Part shown: piece after piece, positions 1 to 13,581 of the stretch
How positions within the stretch are numbered: position 1 is the stretch's first letter
Layout of the letters: every line of letters begins with the position of its first letter
Origin: Intoshia linei
Taxonomy: Eukaryota > Orthonectida > Rhopaluridae
Assembly: GCA_001642005.1 (NCBI GenBank)
Contig: LWCA01000547.1
Location: 1 to 23,796 of the forward strand
Direction of reading: 5' to 3'
DNA length: 23,796 nt
The notes under the pieces: generated by a model
Told to the model about the DNA's origin: nothing
Seen by the model: only the letters and a program-made list of their open reading frames with translations
Database searches by the model: none
Program-made: the position numbers and the translations under genes

Positions 1-461
1 ACAGTATGAATTCTAGATTATTTGAAGTAATTTATGGAAAAGGATGTATAACTAAATATTAAATAAAAATTAGCAATTTCTTATATTCCTAACTATATTT
101 TTTACTTTAAGTCGTTATGTTATAAAGCATTTTTGTCCCCATTTTTTGTATACTATTAATTTAAATCTCATTTATTATAAAAAGTTCTTCATTTTATATA
201 TTTTTTTTGCTTCTACCATATTTTAAATCAAATTTAGATATTACTAAAAGAAATTAGCGAATTATAAGTATTATTTGTTTTGTTTCGACAAAATATATGA
301 GGTGCTTTATAATGTTGTCCGGCAATGTATAACTTTAACTTGGCGAAAATTGGACTTTTGAATTGCTATGAAAATTGTTATACATTTCTAAAAAACGTGA
401 TTGCTTGTAATAAGCAAGATTTTGACTTAGCGCGATAGCACTGTAGTTATATCCTGATAAC

Positions 462-852
462 TAGGCTGACCATATTTTTGTCGTACTAAAAGTAGTACTT
501 TTATTGCTTAGAAACATAATGTTTTTGATTAATTTTTGATTAGAAAAATGAACATTTAACCCTTTCACTGTCTGATACTATTTTATGATGCATCACCACA
601 CGTCTGGAATTTATATTTTAATTTAAACTTGTATTATTTTTAAATTACCTATCTGAAAATGTATGAAAATAAAAGTATAGTTTTTCAAAATTATGATGTG
701 TAATACACAGACAATGAAAGGGTTAACCCTTTCATTAAGTTTCGTTAAGTTACATTTAAATTTATAAGTTTATTTACTACGACAAAGTACGAATTTTGGA
801 ACAGTGCCAAAACTCGTACTTTATCTAAAAAGTCGTACTTCTGGTCGCACTA
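462..852. mobile_element. Degenerate TIR element hosting a piggyBac-type MITE
   Basis: The left end reads TAGGCTGACCATA and the right end, reverse-complemented, reads TAGTGCGACCAGA, so about 10 of 13 positions agree. The flanks TGATAAC (455-461) and TGTTAAC (853-859) match at 6 of 7 positions and may be a decayed target duplication. Both arms contain further GTACGAC/GTACTTT motifs in inverted orientation. There is no coding capacity. The family was not identified. Confidence 0.45.
560..722. mobile_element. piggyBac-type MITE with TTAA target duplication
   Basis: The 163-bp element begins CCCTTTCACTGTCTG and ends CAGACAATGAAAGGG. These are inverted repeats with a single mismatch (14 of 15 bases). 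It is flanked on both sides by TTAA (556-559 and 723-726). A TTAA target and CCC-starting termini are the known hallmarks of piggyBac-superfamily elements. It has no transposase, so it is non-autonomous. Immediately to the right, CCCTTTCA is repeated and again followed by TTAA (734-737), like a stray second terminus. Confidence 0.85.
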
Positions 853-865
853 TGTTAACACACAA

Positions 866-1020
866 AAAATTTCAATCTGACAAAGTGACGCCTTCACGGT
901 CAAAAAAGTAAATTAATATTATTTTTTTTTATTTCGAAACTATTTTATTTTAAAAATGTTGGTTGATAATCAATTTATTTTTCACCGGGAATGCGTAGAG
1001 TTCTGGGGTTTTTAATTTTG
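866..1020. repeat. Mosaic dispersed repeat with copies elsewhere in the window
   Basis: Bases 866-958, with the motif GCCTTCACGGTCAAAAAA, match 11935-12030 in inverted orientation. A shorter part matches 6316-6385 in direct orientation. Bases 953-1020, with GGTTGATAAT and GGGAATGCGTAGA, match 23632-23701 in direct orientation. The two halves therefore have different relatives, which suggests a mosaic or rearranged transposon. No termini or coding capacity were recognised. Confidence 0.6.
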
Positions 1021-1586
1021 TTTAGAGACTATTTTATTGCAGAGAAAATACTGTCAAATGTATCTTGAATTGAACACTTTTATTAATTTTTTAAGTTTTT
1101 TAAATTATCTTTTCATTCTGTGAAATTTTACAAGATTTATTTATTTACGTTTTTTCAATAAATCATCAAAAGTTTCAAATTTTAATGCAAGATTTAGCCT
1201 AAATCTTAAAATTAAATTAAAATTAGTTAAGATGTAAAACTTTAAATCCATTTTTATGGACCCAATTTACGAAACTTGAACACACGAAAAGTAGAAGTCA
1301 AATAACAAAAAAATAACGTATCAAAAATTACATGTATTAATATTACATTTTCACGTGCGTATTTAGAAACGGTAAATACAAAACATAACATTAAATCTTA
1401 ATGACAGAAATCAAAAATATCATTCTGACTGAAATTATTATTCATTTTTTGATATTAAAATGCAAATGTTATGTTATAGAAACAATTAAACAATTATAAA
1501 TAATGACTGATTAGATTAATAAAATATCTAGTTACACCAAAGTTGAAAAATACCAAATCTTTAATAAAACTATCATAAAAAACGCA

Positions 1587-4996
<3,410 letters not shown>

Positions 4997-5083
4997 TGTG
5001 ATTGTTCAACACGTCAAATAATACATATAATTTACAAATTATTTAATATATAATATGCTATTATTGTATAAATTGTATAAGAA

Positions 5084-5089
5084 ATTAAA
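5084..5089 (+). promoter_or_regulatory. Candidate poly(A) signal (ATTAAA) for PFKFB
   Basis: ATTAAA lies 88 nt past the PFKFB stop codon. In DNA this AT-rich such hexamers are common by chance, so support is positional only. Confidence 0.4.
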
Positions 5090-5155
5090 ATTAAATCGTA
5101 TTATACTATAAATGTTTTTTTTGGATTCTACTAAAGTAGCCAGAAAAAATACGTA

Positions 5156-5227
5156 CAGTAATACCTCACTATAACGAACCAATTCGTTCCTAAATCCTAA
5201 ATTTGTTCGTTAAGCGAGGTATTACTG
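5156..5227. mobile_element. 72-bp pogo/Tc1-like hairpin MITE (middle of the nest)
   Basis: CAGTAATACCTC at the left end and GAGGTATTACTG at the right end are perfect inverted repeats. The pairing continues through TATAACGAAC versus GTTCGTTA. A TA precedes the left end (5154-5155). The matching TA follows the right end only at 5833-5834, because a hAT-like element was later inserted at its very last bases. TA duplication and CAGT-starting ends are typical of pogo/Tc1-type elements. It is little more than two TIRs joined. Confidence 0.8.
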
Positions 5228-5228
5228 T

Positions 5229-5825
5229 CAGAGCCGTCTTAAGCCACTTCGGGGCCCTGAGCTAAGAAAAGGGCCGGGCCCTTTAAATTTCGGGCGAAGC
5301 GATAAAAAAAATTTAGGTTTAGAAGACAGGGCATACTGTTGGTTGGAGACTTAGAGTTTTATTTCATTGAGTATTAATAAAAGCATTAAAAGATATTATG
5401 TAGGTTTCTAGTAACTTTTATTTCTTTTACAAAAACCTACTTACATTAATTAATGAACAAAGTTTACTTTTTCATTTGAAAATATGCACCGTGCAGTCAC
5501 AAAAAATTCTTCACAAATGTTGTTTTCTCACTTTTTTCTGAGAGAAATCAAACATGATATTATCAAAACTGATATCATTCTCAATTGACATTAAGGAGAG
5601 CGCATTCAAACGAGGATGAGCTAAGCAATTTCGAAGTTCATTCTTAATTATTTTGAGTTTAGAAAAAGTTCAAACTTCAAAACTTATAAACTGATTCTTA
5701 AGATATAAAGGTGAAGTATTTTTTAATAAATTGGGGGCTCTTTTTAAGATATAAATGTAAAATACTTTTATTAATTTGGGGGCCTGGGCTATAGCCTATA
5801 TTGCCCATGCCTTAAAACGGCTCTA
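5229..5825. mobile_element. hAT-like MITE, 8-bp target duplication (inner element of the nest)
   Basis: This 597-bp element starts CAGAGCCGTCTTAAG and ends CTTAAAACGGCTCTA. It is flanked by the exact 8-bp direct repeat ATTACTGT (5221-5228 and 5826-5833). An 8-bp duplication with CAGAG ends is characteristic of hAT elements. The subterminal regions are GC-rich for this window (GGGGCCCTGAGC and GGGGGCCTGGGC). It has no transposase. A second copy in opposite orientation, with its own 8-bp duplication, lies at 17881-18227. Confidence 0.88.
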
Positions 5826-6315
5826 ATTACTGTACTACCAATTTTAGTTTATTTGGTGTTCAATGTAAAGCCAAAACTACTTATCTATGATGACGAATAA
5901 AAATTTTCGGCTTAAAATTTATTGCAAATAAACTAAAAATGATAGTACGTATTTTTCTGGCCACTTTAATTCTACTGTGCACGCCTTATTAATATTTTCT
6001 ACAACGCCTTACATTATTTTTATTTATTAAATATAATTTATATACATTATTATAATAATAATTAATATAATTATACTATTTTTATTTCTTTTTAAATTTA
6101 TAGGGTTTGCCATTTTGATTCATTACTTATATAAAAATAAATGTGTCGTTCCGTTAAATTAAAAATTAAGAGTAATAGAATTCTAGAACCCTTTAATCAC
6201 GGCAATCCTGGAACAATATTTAAAAAAATTACCATTATCGTGATTCTTAACCTGAAAAACTTGCATTTTCATGATCAAGATTAGCTTTTTGGAAAAAATG
6301 ACAGCGAATATTTGT

Positions 6316-6385
6316 TTCTAGTTAACACACAAAAAAATCAAATTGACGCCTTTGTGGTCAAATAAGCACTTTAGTATTCTTCTTT
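6316..6385. repeat. Short copy of the mosaic dispersed repeat
   Basis: The segment with TTAACACACAAAAAA and GACGCCTTTGTGGTCAAA matches 860-930 in direct orientation. It also matches the reverse complement of 11965-12030, including GCACTTTAGTATTC against GCATTTTAGTATTC. It abuts the partial outer-MITE copy to its right. Confidence 0.65.
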
Positions 6386-6389
6386 TATT

Positions 6390-6515
6390 ACTTGGTGTTA
6401 AATGTAAAGCCAAAACTACTTATCTATGATAATGACAAAAAAAAATCGGCTTAAAATGTATTAATTTACTTAAAATAAACTAAAAGTGATAGTACCTATT
6501 TTTTTGGTCACTTTA
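6390..6515. mobile_element. Truncated copy of the outer MITE family
   Basis: This stretch matches 5850-5968: TTGGTGTTAAATGTAAAGCC, then AACTACTTATCTATGAT, then CGGCTTAAAAT, ending GGTCACTTTA. The left TIR is missing and the mosaic repeat takes its place. This copy carries neither of the insertions found in the copy at 5132-5968, which independently supports the nesting model. Confidence 0.75.
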
Positions 6516-7751
6516 ATTAAAAAAAATATTCAATAACTACAAAGTCCTTGAATTAAAAACAAAATTATTATGATTATATTGTATTATATTGACAAAATTA
6601 TATATATAGAAAAAAACTCTAGAAGTTACGTATTTACGGTGAAAAATACCCTTTATATTATTTTTTGAGATAATAAACTCATTGACTATTTAATTAAAAA
6701 AATCGGGTCTTAAAAAAAATTTAAAAGTTCTCCCCTGGGCGATCTAGGCGTTGTTTGTACGAATTACTTAACAGCCACGCTAGCTTAGAATGAAATGAAA
6801 TACAACTTCATGTCTATTATGAAAATAAGATTTGATTTTCGATAACGTTTCTATTGTAGACTACAATAGAAAGCTATCAGTAACTTATCATTATTGTATT
6901 TTAAAATTCAATTTAAATTTATATTTATATTTATTCAGTTTTAATTTGACAAACATTTTTTTATGAATTTGATTAAATAATTTTGTTTTAATTGTACTCA
7001 AACTTTCAAAATAAGAAATATATAATTGTACAAACAAGTAAATAATGTACAGTAGTCTTTGACATAAACCATTGTACATATAAAATATTAGGTTTACTCT
7101 ACATTTTTTTTTTATGCCTCTACGATCGTCACTATCAATTTTCTTAAATATGGTACCATGATACGTCAATATAAAAGTTTTTTTGTTTTTGTAATGATAA
7201 CCAATTCTTACAAAATAGTTACAATTAGTATTAATTTAGTTTAAATTAGTAGCTGTTTGATTTTATTATAATAAAATCGATGGGATTTGATCCAAATGAA
7301 ATATATTTACACCATTTTTCAAAAAACGACTCTTAATTTCTATATATGCTATTTTAATTTCAAAAGAAAGTTAATATTTATTCCATTTTAACTTGTAATT
7401 ATAATACAATGTAAAATATTTGAATCAATAATTCGTGTCCATATATTTTGACCTTGAACTACTGTAGACAGTTTGAAACTCGTTATAAATGAAACGTAAA
7501 AGTAGAACCATGAAAAACGGGATAAACTAATGTAACACTTATTTATTCGTAACAAGAATAATTCAGAAAATAGAGTACACAATAAATGAGGACGCTAAAA
7601 ATGTTAATAAATAACACAAGTTTACTACTTGATTAGCAACCAATTAATTGATCTAAGCGACAAATATTAACAGTGTATTTTTAAATAGCTAAAACTGGGT
7701 TTTGAAGCCTAAAAGTTTGTGAAAAAATGAAAATTGTGATTAAATAGTTTA

Positions 7752-10700
7752 ATGAACACTGACAATCCAAACACAGAGTTTAAGTGGTGGATGAAAAGGA
7801 AAAAAAGACACAAAAATAGAAACCTACACAATCAATTTCAAGATAATAGCAAGTAACATTCAGTTTGATATATATTAAAGGTTTTCAAACTATACAAAGG
7901 AGCCTCTCTTAAAAAAAAATTTAATACGCAATTATGCGACGTATTTTAGATATACAATGTATGATGAACCAAAGTAAATTACTCAATTTAGAAATTTTGT
8001 TTAAAAATAAAATTACCAAATGAACATGACTAATTCTGAGTAGAAATAGAAAACCATTAAATTTCATTAACTAGAATTTACCTTATTGGAATTTAAATTT
8101 ATAGTAACTTTTAGGTTTAAATTTTATAATTTTTAACTTCAATAAAGTTTATAATAAACAATCTTTCAAATTCAATTATATCTATGGCTATTTATAATTT
8201 AATAAATGCAATGAAATTAAATTAAATCAAGTGAAATGATTGATCAGGTATAAATTATAATTAATTTCATAATTTTGGTAATATTTGATTATTATTTTTG
8301 CAATGTATTTTTCATAACACTATTATCATAATTATGATAATGTCTAGGTATCATGATTCATGAACGATTGTTAGTTTCTAAACCTATAATGTACATAATT
8401 ATATAGATTCATGCTAAATTATAATTTATCAATTTTTGCAGTTATCGTTACCAAAATTACGAAGGGAATGAATATAGTGTGTGGAATCCACCAACTATTC
8501 ATTTTCCCATTACATGTAATGTGGATAATGTTAATTATAGTCAAAGTATTTATATGCCATCCATGTCAAATGTAGAAATTATTAACCTATATCCACCTTT
8601 CACGCCTATTCCAAATTCTTATTTGAATCAAGTATTTATCAAACCTATGAACCAGAATTATCCAGAGTCAACACCAAATACTAACAAATATTTTTATAAT
8701 AAATCAAATTCAATCACATCTGCAATGTCTCATCGGAAATTTACAAACACTCCAAAATTTAATACATCAAAACAAAAAAAACCTAAACCAAACTGGAATA
8801 ATAATAAAAAAAAATCTCTAAATATTAATTCACCTATTAAAAGGAAAACTAAAGCAAATTTACCAAAAATGACGGCTAAATTTAAAAATTGTCAATGTCA
8901 AACTAGTAATTTTTTTTGTTATTTTGCAAATTATTATTTAATCTAGGCTTTTCTCAGGAAATTACATTTTACAGTTTATCTCAATTTCCTCATAAATTGT
9001 ACCGAAAACAAAAACTATCATGTATTGATTGGACGCCTCATTCAACTTCTATATGGTAGTTATTCATTAATAAAAAACATTTAATATTTAACTGAAATTG
9101 AAAAATGGAACCATCACCAAAATTGGTTAAGTTATTTGTTTGTGAAAGTGATTTTTGACTAAAATTTTTTTTCAAAAATACGTACAGTAAACTCTTCCTA
9201 TATGAACAGCCTGTTCAGTTGTGAATATTTACATAGTGCGTCCATAGTTAAGTACATTTTCTGTAACCGACAGTTGACACTGTCTGTAAGACTTACAGTA
9301 AATGACAAATCATGGTAATTCATTCGAAATGTCTTAGAAACAAAAAGAACAATAAAATTTGAATTGAAAGTTCTAACAATTTGAAATTTAAAAAGAATTA
9401 ACAATTTAAAATATGAAATGTAAATGTTAATTTTATTGGTATTTATCATTGCAAATTATTTTTTTACATAATTATCTATGATTTTTAAAATTTTTGTAAA
9501 AATTAATAAACTCTTTTTACAATTATAATTTCTTTGGGCATAATTAAAAAATAATTAATTTTTATTAATTAATAAGTTTGAAGTGATCCAAATTAAACGA
9601 TATAAAGTCTGTTTATATAAAATATAAATTTATTAAAACTTCACTTTATTAAGAAAGTTAAAAATTACAAGTAAAATATTGACTAAAATTATCTATGGTA
9701 TTTATGAGTACTTATGAACACACTATATAAACAGATTTTACTGTATTTAAGGTTACACGATTTCAATTTAAACAATATTAAAAAAATAAATTTAAATCCA
9801 ATAATTAAGAAAATATTTTGCTAAAAATATAAATTTTTGTTGGTAGTGTTGAACCTACCGTACCGAGACAGAATCTTGATGAAATTGGCCTCTCATTTTT
9901 CAAAATTGTGGAAAATGAAATAGCCCTAGTGTGTACTGTGTTTTATCACTTAAATCCATTTTTAGGTCATATGGAGGAAGTGGAGGTAAAGCTTGGTCAG
10001 TTACTAATGAAAACACAAAAACTGCAACAGAGCCTGAACGTGGAAATGTAACAAGTTTAGATTCATTAACATCATTTCATAATGATTTTAAAAATTATCA
10101 AAACAGCGATTATTTAAATTATTTCGATGAACAAGCAAAAGAAAACGAAACTGAATCTGTAAAATCCACTTCAAAAGATGACATGCTGATGATTAGCATG
10201 AGAAGTGCTCCAGGGTATTTGGCAAACGAATCAAAAATAAGTAATGATAATTTGCCTAAACTGGCTGATACAATTATCGAATTAGATGACCCCTTATCGA
10301 AAATAGTACAAACAGATACAGTTGACATAATAAAAGTATTAAAATCTAAAAGAATGCCGTATTATAAAAAGAAAAAGATTTTTTTAAATCCAATGGATGC
10401 AAATCCAATATATAGACACGTCGGAAAATTTTATAAGTCGCAACGCCGTATTACCAGTTTGAAACGTAAAATTTTGGAAGAAAGAGAAATTTTAAACAAA
10501 TTAAGACAAATGGAAATTGATGCCGGTTTATTGGAATCAAAAAATATGGAAATACCTCAATCATTAATTTCATCATTTCATGCAGTGATACGCAATGCTT
10601 TAAAACCTCTTTCGCAATCTGGGTCACATTCAATGGAATCTTATACAACGTTGAAAGATAATGATGGGTTAATTTCAAATAAACGCAAACTTTCTAGGTC

Positions 10701-11838
10701 TAGGTCGATTTGTTCTGAATTGGATTTGGCTCATTTAGACGAAAAAATGGGACATTTAAATATACGAAATCATACAAATTCGTCTGTTCGATTTAAAGTT
10801 GATTTTGTACCGAATAGTAAAATAATTGTAAACATGGAAAATACTAGAATAAAAAAGATTTCTATACCTCAACAAAAAGGTATAGTCAAAATGGACAAAA
10901 TTAAAAAAAATGACAATGAAATTGTTACGGCTGATTCAACGTTAGCGTCAAGTGGTTTGGCAGCTAGTAATATTTCTACCTCAATGATGTTTCCAATTGC
11001 TCAAGAATTGACTGAAGAATTGGACGATTGTGTATTTTCGCTTATTCGAAGATTGGTTGTAATCCAGAAAAAGGCCTTAAAAAAAAATAAATCCAAATCT
11101 TTAAACAGCAAACGCCTTATTCTGGGCATTAGAGAAGTTCGAATGAATTTAAAAAATGAAAATGTCAAATTGGTCATTATTTCCCCAGATATAGAAATTT
11201 CTTTTACCAAAGGCGGTCTATGGGAATTGGTTACACAAATTATTAAAATGTGTAAAAAACAAAATGTAAATTATATTTTTGCTCTAGATCGAAAACGCCT
11301 TTCTCGAGCTTCAAATCGTCTTTCCAGTGCAGCGCTAGTGGCTGTATTGAATTACGATGGAGCGGAGGATTTGTATCAACAGGTTATTGAAAAATTTACC
11401 ACTGCGAAATCTTCTGGTTGCTTTTGTATGTCAAAAGGAGCGCATACCCGTGTCTCATCTGGTGGCCTGAGTATGTTAACGTGTGCACAACACCCTACCT
11501 ATTTAAACTCTTCAACTTCGAATAATCTTACAAATTCCATATCCGATGCCAAATCTACTCATAAATTAAATAAACCTCCAGCTCATACTAGAGGAAAATC
11601 TGAAAATGTTTCCACCAATAAAAGAAATACTTGTGTTTTAGCACACAATATGCTTAATCAATTTGATATTACCAATCGAATACCATTTAAAGATCGAAAT
11701 CCAAAAATTAATACTGAATCACTTGATTCTACAAATTATAATGGTCAGAAATATATTTATCCTATCGAAGAGTGGATTGTCGACAGTAGACAAGGAATGT
11801 TACCAAATTTGACTTATAAAAAATACCATGAAATTTGA
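7752..11838 (+). CDS. SECIS-binding protein 2-like (SBP2/SECISBP2L), 4 exons
   Basis: Family role: an L7Ae-type RNA-binding protein that recognises the SECIS kink-turn in selenoprotein mRNAs and recruits the selenocysteine elongation factor. Exons 7752-7852, 8442-8905, 8947-9055 and 9966-11838 join in matching phases (2, 1, 2) to 848 aa. A stop at 7737 is in frame just upstream of the ATG. The N-terminal ~190 residues are Asn/Lys/Pro-rich and low in complexity. Residues ~590-705 match the SBP2 RNA-binding region: EELDDCVFSLIRRLVVIQ, KRLILGIREV near 606, VIISPDIE, TKGGL near 640, YIFALDRKRLSR and LNYDGAEDLY. The L7Ae glycine pair is kept, but the helix after FAL is diverged. A 140-residue tail ending in KKYHEI has no known domain. 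Intron 2 is 41 bp; intron 3 holds a pogo-like element. SBP2 and SECISBP2L cannot be told apart here. Confidence 0.9.
9185..9743. mobile_element. pogo/Tc1-like MITE in SBP2 intron 3
   Basis: The 559-bp element begins CAGTAAACTCTTCCTATATG. Its right end, reverse-complemented, begins CAGTAAAATCTGTTTATATA. TA dinucleotides flank both ends (9183-9184 and 9744-9745). The interior is AT-rich with no transposase domain; a short minus-strand open frame inside it (9198-9449) looks spurious. Its ends resemble those of the 72-bp hairpin at 5156. Confidence 0.85.
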
Positions 11839-11934
11839 AATTCAATTATACTATTTTTTTATTATCAAATTAAAAATATTATTTGTTATGCAAGTTTTGC
11901 AATTTATGTAGGTACCAGGTTTTTTTTATTCCGA

Positions 11935-12030
11935 ATACTTATAAAATATTTCGAAATAAAAAATATGAATACTAAAATGCTTTTTTGACCGTGAAGTCGT
12001 CACTTATTCGGATTGAAATTTTTAAATTTT
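11935..12030 (-). repeat. Inverted copy of the mosaic dispersed repeat
   Basis: The reverse complement reads AATTTCAATCCGAATAAGTG, then GACTTCACGGTCAAAAAA and TTATTTCGAAATATTTTAT. This matches 866-958. It lies directly upstream of the 3' part of the retroposon-like family, and a further TTTTGACC-type motif follows in that part. Confidence 0.65.
11955..11960 (+). promoter_or_regulatory. Candidate poly(A) signal (AATAAA) for SBP2
   Basis: AATAAA lies 117 nt past the SBP2 stop. It falls at the edge of the inverted mosaic-repeat copy, so the transposon may supply the signal. Support is positional only. Confidence 0.4.
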
Positions 12031-12041
12031 AGGGCTGTTTT

Positions 12042-12370
12042 CAAAAAAAAAGAAGGGAATTAGGGGTTTTGGCCATGAAGGTATAATTTTTTTAAGGTTA
12101 AATTTATGAGTATAAAATCCGCATCAGCATATATATTTTTTTATATTCTCCAACTCTAGATTTTCAAAAAGATGAACAATTGGCGTTTTTGACCCGTAAG
12201 ATGTGAGTTTGGTAGGTTGAAATTTATCTTATTATATGTCCCGGAAAAAACTGTAATTGAAATGTGGACTTTATAAAATTCTAAGACTGTTAGTTATTTT
12301 AATAAAGTGGAACATACAAACAGACACACACACAAAAATCGCGTAGCATCTTAACTTTATAGTATGATAA
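12042..12370 (+). mobile_element. 3' part of the retroposon-like family
   Basis: Bases 12165-12350 match the 3' end of the PFKFB-intron insertion (4500-4686): TTTTTGACCCGTAA, TGTGAGTTTGG, AATTGAAATGTGG, AATAAAGTGGAACA and GCGTAGCAT. Just upstream, 12042-12120 is a diverged internal duplicate (AGAAGGGAATTAGGGGTTTT, then GGTTAAATTTATGAGTATAA) of 12164-12235. The 5' end of the family is missing, as expected for a truncated copy. Confidence 0.75.
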
Positions 12371-12949
12371 TATTCATCGAAACCGGTAAAGATAATAAAA
12401 AATTTAAATATTTTAACAAAATACGCTATTTAAAACATTCTGGTCCAAACTACGGACACGGGTCACATGTGATTCATTAAAATTAAAATTTATCAAAAAA
12501 AAGGTGTTAACTTTTTTTTAAGAACAAAAATACAGGGTTATACAGGATGAGAAAAAAATTCTAAGAACGGTGGTACCATTCGTTAAGCCTAAATTTTGAA
12601 AAACATCGGCCTGCTCAAAAGAAATAGTTTTCATAAATAAGATTTATAACATTGTGTGTAACCTTGCGATTATGTTTATATTATTTATTCAAAGCGTCAT
12701 TTCTATTGACAACAATGTTACCTGCCTGCGAAAAAAATTATGCTATTAATTCAGCTATATGAAAAAATAATAGTTATTTTGATTCTAATCAGATTTTAAT
12801 GTTTAATGTCTTCCTTATTCTATTTGTAAAATAAAAAAACCCTCAATAAATGTGTAAATAAAGGTTAACAGAAGTATAGGTTAGCATCATGTAGATATCT
12901 TTGAGAAGTAGCACTTGCAGATGCATTGATAAAGAATAAATTTAATTAA

Positions 12950-13581
12950 AACATTGACCTGGTGGAGATATGGAAGTTTGCATTTGCATATCCTTCACTT
13001 CGTGAGTTAGCTCGGAATACTCTCGTTCTCTTTGGCAGTACGTATTTATGTGAGTCAGCGTTTTCTTCCATGAAATATTTGAAAAATCAATACAGATCAC
13101 ACTTAAAAAACTCAAACTTAGAATCATCATTGAGATTGATTCTCTCTTTAATTCCGGTCGATTTTAAAATGTTGGCGAAAGACAAACAAAATCAAGGCAA
13201 TCACTGATATCTCAATTATTAAATATTAATATACAGTCAGACTTGTGGATAGTGAACAAGTGGTTCCGAATTTTTTTAATGTTCACTATAAAAAAATAAT
13301 GAACAATGAAAATGACAGTTAAATGAAACATTATTAATCATGAATCTAAGTTTATTTTCTATATAAGTCAAGTTAGTATAATAATATCAGTTAGATTCAC
13401 TATTTGTTCACTATCAACAAGTCTGACTATATTTATTTTTATTGTGTTTAAGTCTTCCACTCTAATTTATCAACTAATCGGTTTTTCTGGAACAATTTTG
13501 TATTGAATTTTTATGCGGCCGTAGTATCGATGAGTAAAGTAGCTTTGCGGTCGAAATGATGGAAAGGTTGTGCACCCCTAG
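12950..13581 (+). pseudogene. hAT-family transposase relic: C-terminal dimerisation region and 3' TIR
   Basis: Bases 12950-13207 encode an 85-residue fragment with YPSLRELARNTLVLFGSTYL, CESAFSSMKYLKNQYRSHL and a C-terminal KDKQNQGNH. This is the C-terminal hAT dimerisation signature seen in ZBED5/GTF2IRD2-like transposase derivatives. An in-frame stop at 12947 and AT-rich sequence upstream show that the catalytic N-terminal part is lost or unrecognisable. The 3' terminus is probably GGTTGTGCACCCCTAG (13566-13581), the reverse complement of a typical hAT end CTAGGGGTGCACAACC. No matching 5' TIR was found. A TA-flanked MITE (13234-13429) is inserted between the coding relic and the TIR. The fragment has no start and is unlikely to be a working gene. 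Confidence 0.85.
13234..13429. mobile_element. 196-bp TA-flanked MITE inside the hAT relic
   Basis: The left end CAGTCAGACTTGTGGATAGT and the right end (reverse complement TAGTCAGACTTGTTGATAGT) form inverted repeats that run on through GAACAA. TA flanks both ends (13232-13233 and 13430-13431). It has the pogo/Tc1 style of target duplication. No coding capacity. Confidence 0.85.

Larger units (their letters stand above)
1..1586. other. Noncoding flank with transposon relics
   Basis: No coding exon was recognised upstream of the PFKFB start. The stretch is AT-rich and holds a degenerate TIR element (462-852) with a piggyBac-type MITE inside it (560-722). It also holds a mosaic repeat at 866-1020 that has relatives elsewhere in the window. 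The promoter of the downstream gene should lie here, but no TATA box or initiator can be singled out against the AT-rich background. Confidence 0.6.
5132..5968. mobile_element. Outer MITE of a three-element nest
   Basis: The left arm (TAAAGTAGCCAGAAAAA) and the right arm (reverse complement TAAAGTGGCCAGAAAAA) are inverted repeats. They are flanked by the direct repeat ATTCTAC(T) at 5125-5132 and 5969-5976. If the two insertions inside are removed, the left arm runs on at 5835 and keeps matching the right arm through CTAC/CTATC and TTTTAGTTTATTTG, giving TIRs of about 40 bp. The original element was about 160 bp. A related right half lies at 6390-6515. It is non-coding, and the superfamily is uncertain. 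Confidence 0.8.
4997..7751. other. Intergenic region, transposon-rich, no gene seen
   Basis: Between the PFKFB stop and the SBP2 start I find no convincing exon. The left part holds a three-level transposon nest (5132-5968), then a partial second copy of the outermost family (6390-6515) and a mosaic repeat fragment (6316-6385). From about 6520 to 7736 there is only low-complexity AT-rich sequence. Short open frames on the minus strand there show no domain and look like chance. Confidence 0.6.

Noticed and set aside
6891-7169. Minus-strand 92-codon open frame
   Set aside because: Lys/Tyr/Phe-rich translation typical of AT-rich noncoding DNA, with no domain or splice partner.
7388-7582. Minus-strand 64-codon open frame
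   Set aside because: No recognisable motif, and it lies just upstream of a better-supported plus-strand gene.
8906-8946. SBP2 exon 2 running on to the stop at 8944-8946 as a separate 155-residue protein
   Set aside because: Splicing at 8906/8946 keeps the frame into two further exons and matches phases. The read-through tail (NFFCYFANYYLI) is low-complexity intron sequence.
9198-9449. Minus-strand 83-codon open frame
   Set aside because: It lies entirely inside the pogo-like MITE and shows no transposase motif.
12942-13130. Minus-strand open frame over the hAT relic
   Set aside because: Antisense shadow of the recognisable hAT C-terminal peptide.
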